DNA of 64,000 bases from Amphimedon queenslandica (Eukaryota; Porifera; Demospongiae; Haplosclerida; Niphatidae). The notes below the pieces were generated by a model. The model saw only the letters and a list, made by a program, of their open reading frames with translations. It made no database searches and was not told where the DNA came from. Shown piece by piece: positions 60,212-64,000 of the stretch (the stretch's first letter is position 1; each line of letters starts with the position of its first letter). The stretch is taken from contig NW_003546258.1 of NCBI RefSeq assembly GCF_000090795.2, positions 242,983 through 306,982 on the forward strand, in the 5' to 3' direction. Both the position numbers and the translations under genes were made by a program.

Positions 60212-62043
60212 ATGGCAACAAGAAGATTATCTTTTCTTTTTGTAAGGAGCTACTGCAGCGAGGGACCTCAAAGCTCAGTCAGATTTGATGATGAAAGAGT
60301 CCAAAATTATATATCATTGTTGAACGGAAGAGATTTCAACAAAGTATTCTCCCTGAGGAAAGGCGAGGCATCTTTACCAAAGTTTAAACTCATGAATCGG
60401 GAGATGGTGAAGAAGGTCAGTGCATTTTTGTAATTTACTGCTTTCGAAAAGGTTTGGAGTAGTGGGTGTGGCTGGTAAAAATAGAAGGATCCTTGAATTT
60501 AATTATTAATAATTGAATATTAATATTTAAAGCACCGCCTCTTCCTTTAGGCATATTTTGATACAATGAAACGTTGCGAAGAGCGATTAAAACCTCCACC
60601 AGTTGTAGAGCAGAGAAAGGACCTAGGAGAGGAGATATCGACGGACCCTAAATTAAAAGACTTTGATGATTCTAAATGGGTTTTTACTGACATTTCTATG
60701 GGAATAGAGGACAAGGTATGTTATGTACTTGTATGTGTGTAGCTTTAGGTTTTTTGAGTCGAAAATTCTTTTTTTATGCAATTTATGATTCGTATACTAT
60801 AATCCGATGTCAAAATTGATAAAAAATTTTTAACGATGAAAATTTGGAACTACATGTACAGTGTACCGTAGCTATTTTCTAACAATCTCTTTTGTCCCTC
60901 CTAAGGATCGTTATATCGTAGTTCGTGAGCCTTCCGGTACCCTTAGACAAGCGACTGCTTTTGAAAGGGACCGGCTCTGCCAGACCTACATGCCAGCCCC
61001 CGGAAGGAAGATATGGCTACCAACACTCCTTACGAAAGAGGAGCTACCTTACGCTTTAAAGAGAGTAAACGTACTGCACATTCTTGATCTTGTGTGTGCT
61101 CAGTGTCCACCTGATTCACCTGATTACATTAGAGTACAGGAAACTGCTTACGAGTATGTACGAAGTCAGGGACTTTATTCCGAACTCTACTCTACAAAGC
61201 ATTATGGCGGATTGATATGGTATCTGGTCCAGAAGGATAAGCTCCTGGGTTTGATCGGCTTTTTAGTCAGCAAAGAGAAGTAAAGTGAACCTACTAATAA
61301 TGATAATAATATTTTTATTGTTGTTATTGTTTTGTTATTTAGATTAGGAGATGTTGAGATATTGGTTAAATTATATTGTCTGGTTCATCCTGATACAGCA
61401 ACTGAATCTATACAAGAACTAACCGGAGAAGAAATGGTTAAGGTACATCATAATGCAGTGTAACCTTCCCCTTTTAAAGGGAAAAGACATTCCCCAAATG
61501 ATAGTTTACTTTATAAATGAGCCTCTATAGAAAGAACATCATACGTGTTCTTAAAGTGTATTAAAGTGTCCTTTTTATAGAGGTTTTCTTTTACTGTACT
61601 GTATATGTATTTACTGCTTCAAACTCATCATGGGTTGTTATAAGTGTGGAGTGTTTCCTTGTGAAATAATAGTGTGAATAAGTTAGTGTGAATTGGTTTC
61701 ATTTAGTACCTCTAGCTGGTTGATTGCTGATTCATTAATACCCTTTATAGTCGTGGTGAGAAAATTGGCAAAAATTATCACAATTTGATTGATTTCCATG
61801 CTCAGTTTTGTCATGTCTTACTACATGACACTAGTATGGGCAAGTTTTAATTTGGCATTTTCGCCAATAATAATTCACTGCCAAAATTGCCCATAAATAT
61901 TTTGATATGCATAACAATTTGATGCATATCTTTTGTTCAAGTAGAGTTTCTGTGAGCACAAAGGCTACTTGACTATTCTGGATTCTTTATCAAAAGAAAA
62001 TGACAGCTCATCTGAGCCAGTAACTGCTACTGATACTGTTTGA
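60212..62043 (+). CDS. MRPS22: MRPS22, mitochondrial small ribosomal subunit protein
   Basis: Five exons (60212-60415, 60551-60715, 60906-61279, 61343-61442, 61945-62043) encode 313 aa; an in-frame ATG at 60200 would add four residues. MRPS22 is a metazoan-type component of the mitoribosomal small subunit. The N-terminus (MATRRLSFLFVRSY) is a good mitochondrial presequence. The diagnostic core matches human MRPS22: KWVFTDIS, then IVVREPSGTLRQA and ERDRLCQTYMP, and later KHYGGLIWYLV and LYCLVHPD. Intron 4 is about 500 bp and includes a small hairpin (61,522-61,583) with ends like those of the foldback element in the arylsulfatase gene. Confidence 0.93.
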
Positions 62044-62494
62044 CTGTCTATTGTATGTATATTATTTAATATTTGTAATTATACTACAAGCTAAAACTGA
62101 TCAATAGTTATTGCAATAGAATTTAAAAATGCACGCCAGAATATTATCTACTCTTGATGGAAGCATTAGTGACATTACTCTGTTTGGCTACTTTCTTGGG
62201 CTGTTTACAACCAGTTTGGCTGCTTTATGATTACAGAGCAAGTTTTATTGTTATTACTATTTATAATAAACGAAAATAATGATAACAGACAAACAAACAA
62301 GATTTCATACACAAAGTAGTATCTCTTATAATGCGCAATAAATAAGTTAATCATGTGAAGACAAAGACATCAAAAAGACAACGAGAGAGTCATAAGTAAC
62401 AGAAGAAGGAAGAGGAAGAATTGCACAAAAAGATTTCAGTTTAGAGAGAAACATAGAGAGAGAGAAAGAGAAGATGAAATTACTCTTTAAAACT
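62044..62494. other. Convergent intergenic region
   Basis: AT- and GA-rich sequence between the MRPS22 stop and the last CK1-alpha coding bases. It should hold both 3' UTRs. No coding signal. Confidence 0.5.
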
Positions 62495-63321
62495 TTACCT
62501 AAAAATCAAGTGAATAGATGAAACACATGTAGCAGTAGGGCAGTGTGGCTTACCTCTTCTTTGGTCCTGGCACACCACCATGCAGCCTTCCACCCATTCC
62601 ATGACCATCATCACGTTTATCATCACGCTTATCATCTAACGAAACAAGAATAGATACAATGAATCAGAGGATCTGATAGATGGTACAATGGATTACCTAT
62701 TGCGGTGGGTCCTGCAGGTACGGTACTGCTTGAGCTAGTTGAAGCAGCTGCTTTCTGTTTTAAGAGAGTCCAGTCAAAGGTGTAGTCATACTGATGATTG
62801 AGAGTGCGAAATAAGATACGGAACAACTGGCGGAGATACATGTAGTCGGGTGACTCCTCGAATCTAAGACCGCGGCAGTAATTTAAATACATGGCAAATT
62901 CAGCTGGAAAACCCTATAAGAACGAATGAGAGGACTAGAGGAGAGAATCAAAGTCTATTCATGTGTTCGTGTTCACAACTAAACTGTGTCACAACTAAGG
63001 GCCGCTTTGGTTTATAAAGCTACCCATAGCTGCCATGACAGTCATAATAAGAGCCAATGAAGCACATTTAGACAAAACATGTTGAGGGAGAGGCCACAGA
63101 TAACATAATAAAAGTCTTGATGAATTGGAAGAGCAAGGAAATCTCACCAGTTGGAAGTACACGTACAAGCTTAATGAATAGGAAATGGAAGACTATCACA
63201 TAACCACCTACATGTACATGTACATACATGTATACTAGTACTGTACCTTGCAAAGAATTTCAATGGGAGTAGAGAGCTTCTTCTCGCTAATCTTTTCATA
63301 CTTCTGTTTCTTTGTGGCAGC
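62495..63321 (-). CDS. CSNK1A1: Casein kinase I alpha, 3' exons (partial)
   Basis: Four exons are visible (63321-63247, 62913-62697, 62635-62554, 62498-62495); the kinase core lies beyond the right edge. The sequence [20 protein letters not shown], then [18 protein letters not shown] and [14 protein letters not shown], is almost identical to animal CK1 alpha, a priming kinase in Wnt and Hedgehog signalling. After this conserved part the tail diverges: a Ser/Thr/Ala stretch, then an exon with a [10 protein letters not shown] repeat and a Gly-rich, basic end (GPKKR). The last splice adds only one base of the final Arg codon before TAA. No exon is seen between 63,322 and 64,000, taken as intron; it holds only AT-rich sequence and one CATGTACATG motif. 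Confidence 0.92.
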
Positions 63322-64000
63322 CTGCGTTAATTGTAACAAAATAATTAATAATGATAACAGTATGTCAATAAATACTAATGGTTATAGTAATACTACTGTA
63401 CTATGACATCAACCATCTTCCATTTACTCTATAGCTGTCTGACAATGGCAAGTGTCCCATTTCACAACTTTTACAATCAAATCAAAATGGGAAGACAGGA
63501 CGTGTCTGTATCTGTGAGAAGAATTATTAGTATAACTACATGCCAACTGCCAACTATGAGCTGATTAGGTACACTGGACATAAAATGCCTGACAATGCAC
63601 TGTCATTAAGTAAACCACTTTGTCCCGCCTTTCTATGTGTACCTTATATCAAATTGTCCCAATATGTAGTCATTACATCTGTCTTAATTCTTTAACGAAA
63701 GCTTTTAAGAAGTACAATGTACATGTACAAGAAATGGTCTCCATTATGCATTTAAAGCATCATACATTGGCCTCATTGTCTTTCAATGCTACATAGTGTA
63801 CCCTCCATTACATAATCATATCTCATGACAGAACTGACTCTTACTCTTATTGGTTTCAAATTAAACGATGACCACACATAGTGCAGTATTGTATATGTGT
63901 ACAAACACATATTAGTGATATTAGATGTAGTGTATATATTATACTATAGTACATTTGAGAATTGATTATGTCAAATTATAAGAATGTAAACAAAATTTGA

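Overview
This is intron-rich, AT-rich animal genomic DNA with very short intergenic distances. The conserved genes are animal-type: a SLK/STK10-like kinase, NOA1, PSMD8, NOP56, DDX56, NSF, arylsulfatase, synaptojanin, MRPS22 and casein kinase I alpha. They lie beside lineage-specific secreted or membrane proteins with Kunitz, CCP, Ig, beta-helix and RING-TRAF-macro architectures. That mix, with introns down to about 45-60 nt, suggests a demosponge such as Amphimedon. The organism is an inference; exon boundaries were read by hand from GT-AG signals, phase and protein similarity.

Layout, left to right: 5' exon of a SLK/STK10-like kinase (-), an unrecognised five-exon gene (-), NOA1 (+), PSMD8 (+), NOP56 (+), and a secreted Kunitz-CCP3-Ig2 protein (+). 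A 5.1 kb gene-poor stretch follows, holding a cluster of RFX X-box-like sites. Next come a shorter paralogue of the secreted protein (+), DDX56 (-, 22 exons), NSF (+, 25 exons), a head-to-head pair of paralogous Ig-type membrane receptors with unlike low-complexity tails, and a head-to-head pair of RING/TRAF-zinc-finger/macro genes built as an inverted duplication around an assembly gap. The right part has an ankyrin-repeat gene (-) with two in-frame stops, an arylsulfatase (+, 16 exons), an intronless beta-helix multi-pass membrane protein (-), synaptojanin (-, 17 exons), MRPS22 (+) and the 3' end of casein kinase I alpha (-).

Two organising themes stand out. First, six gene pairs are divergent with only about 60-170 bp between start codons (one spans the gap), and several of these intervals carry CACGCCC/CACCC boxes. 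Second, introns of six genes and one intergenic site carry related tandem repeats of about 177 bp or 185 bp, each unit centred on a CTATAG palindrome.

The conserved genes are housekeeping (nucleolus, proteasome, mitochondrial ribosome, membrane traffic, phosphoinositide turnover). The lineage-specific genes are extracellular, membrane or ubiquitin/ADP-ribose type proteins and are the most likely source of undescribed biology: the secreted family with a conserved furin-type site and an unknown two-cysteine C-terminal domain, the divergent receptor pair, and the inverted RING-macro pair.
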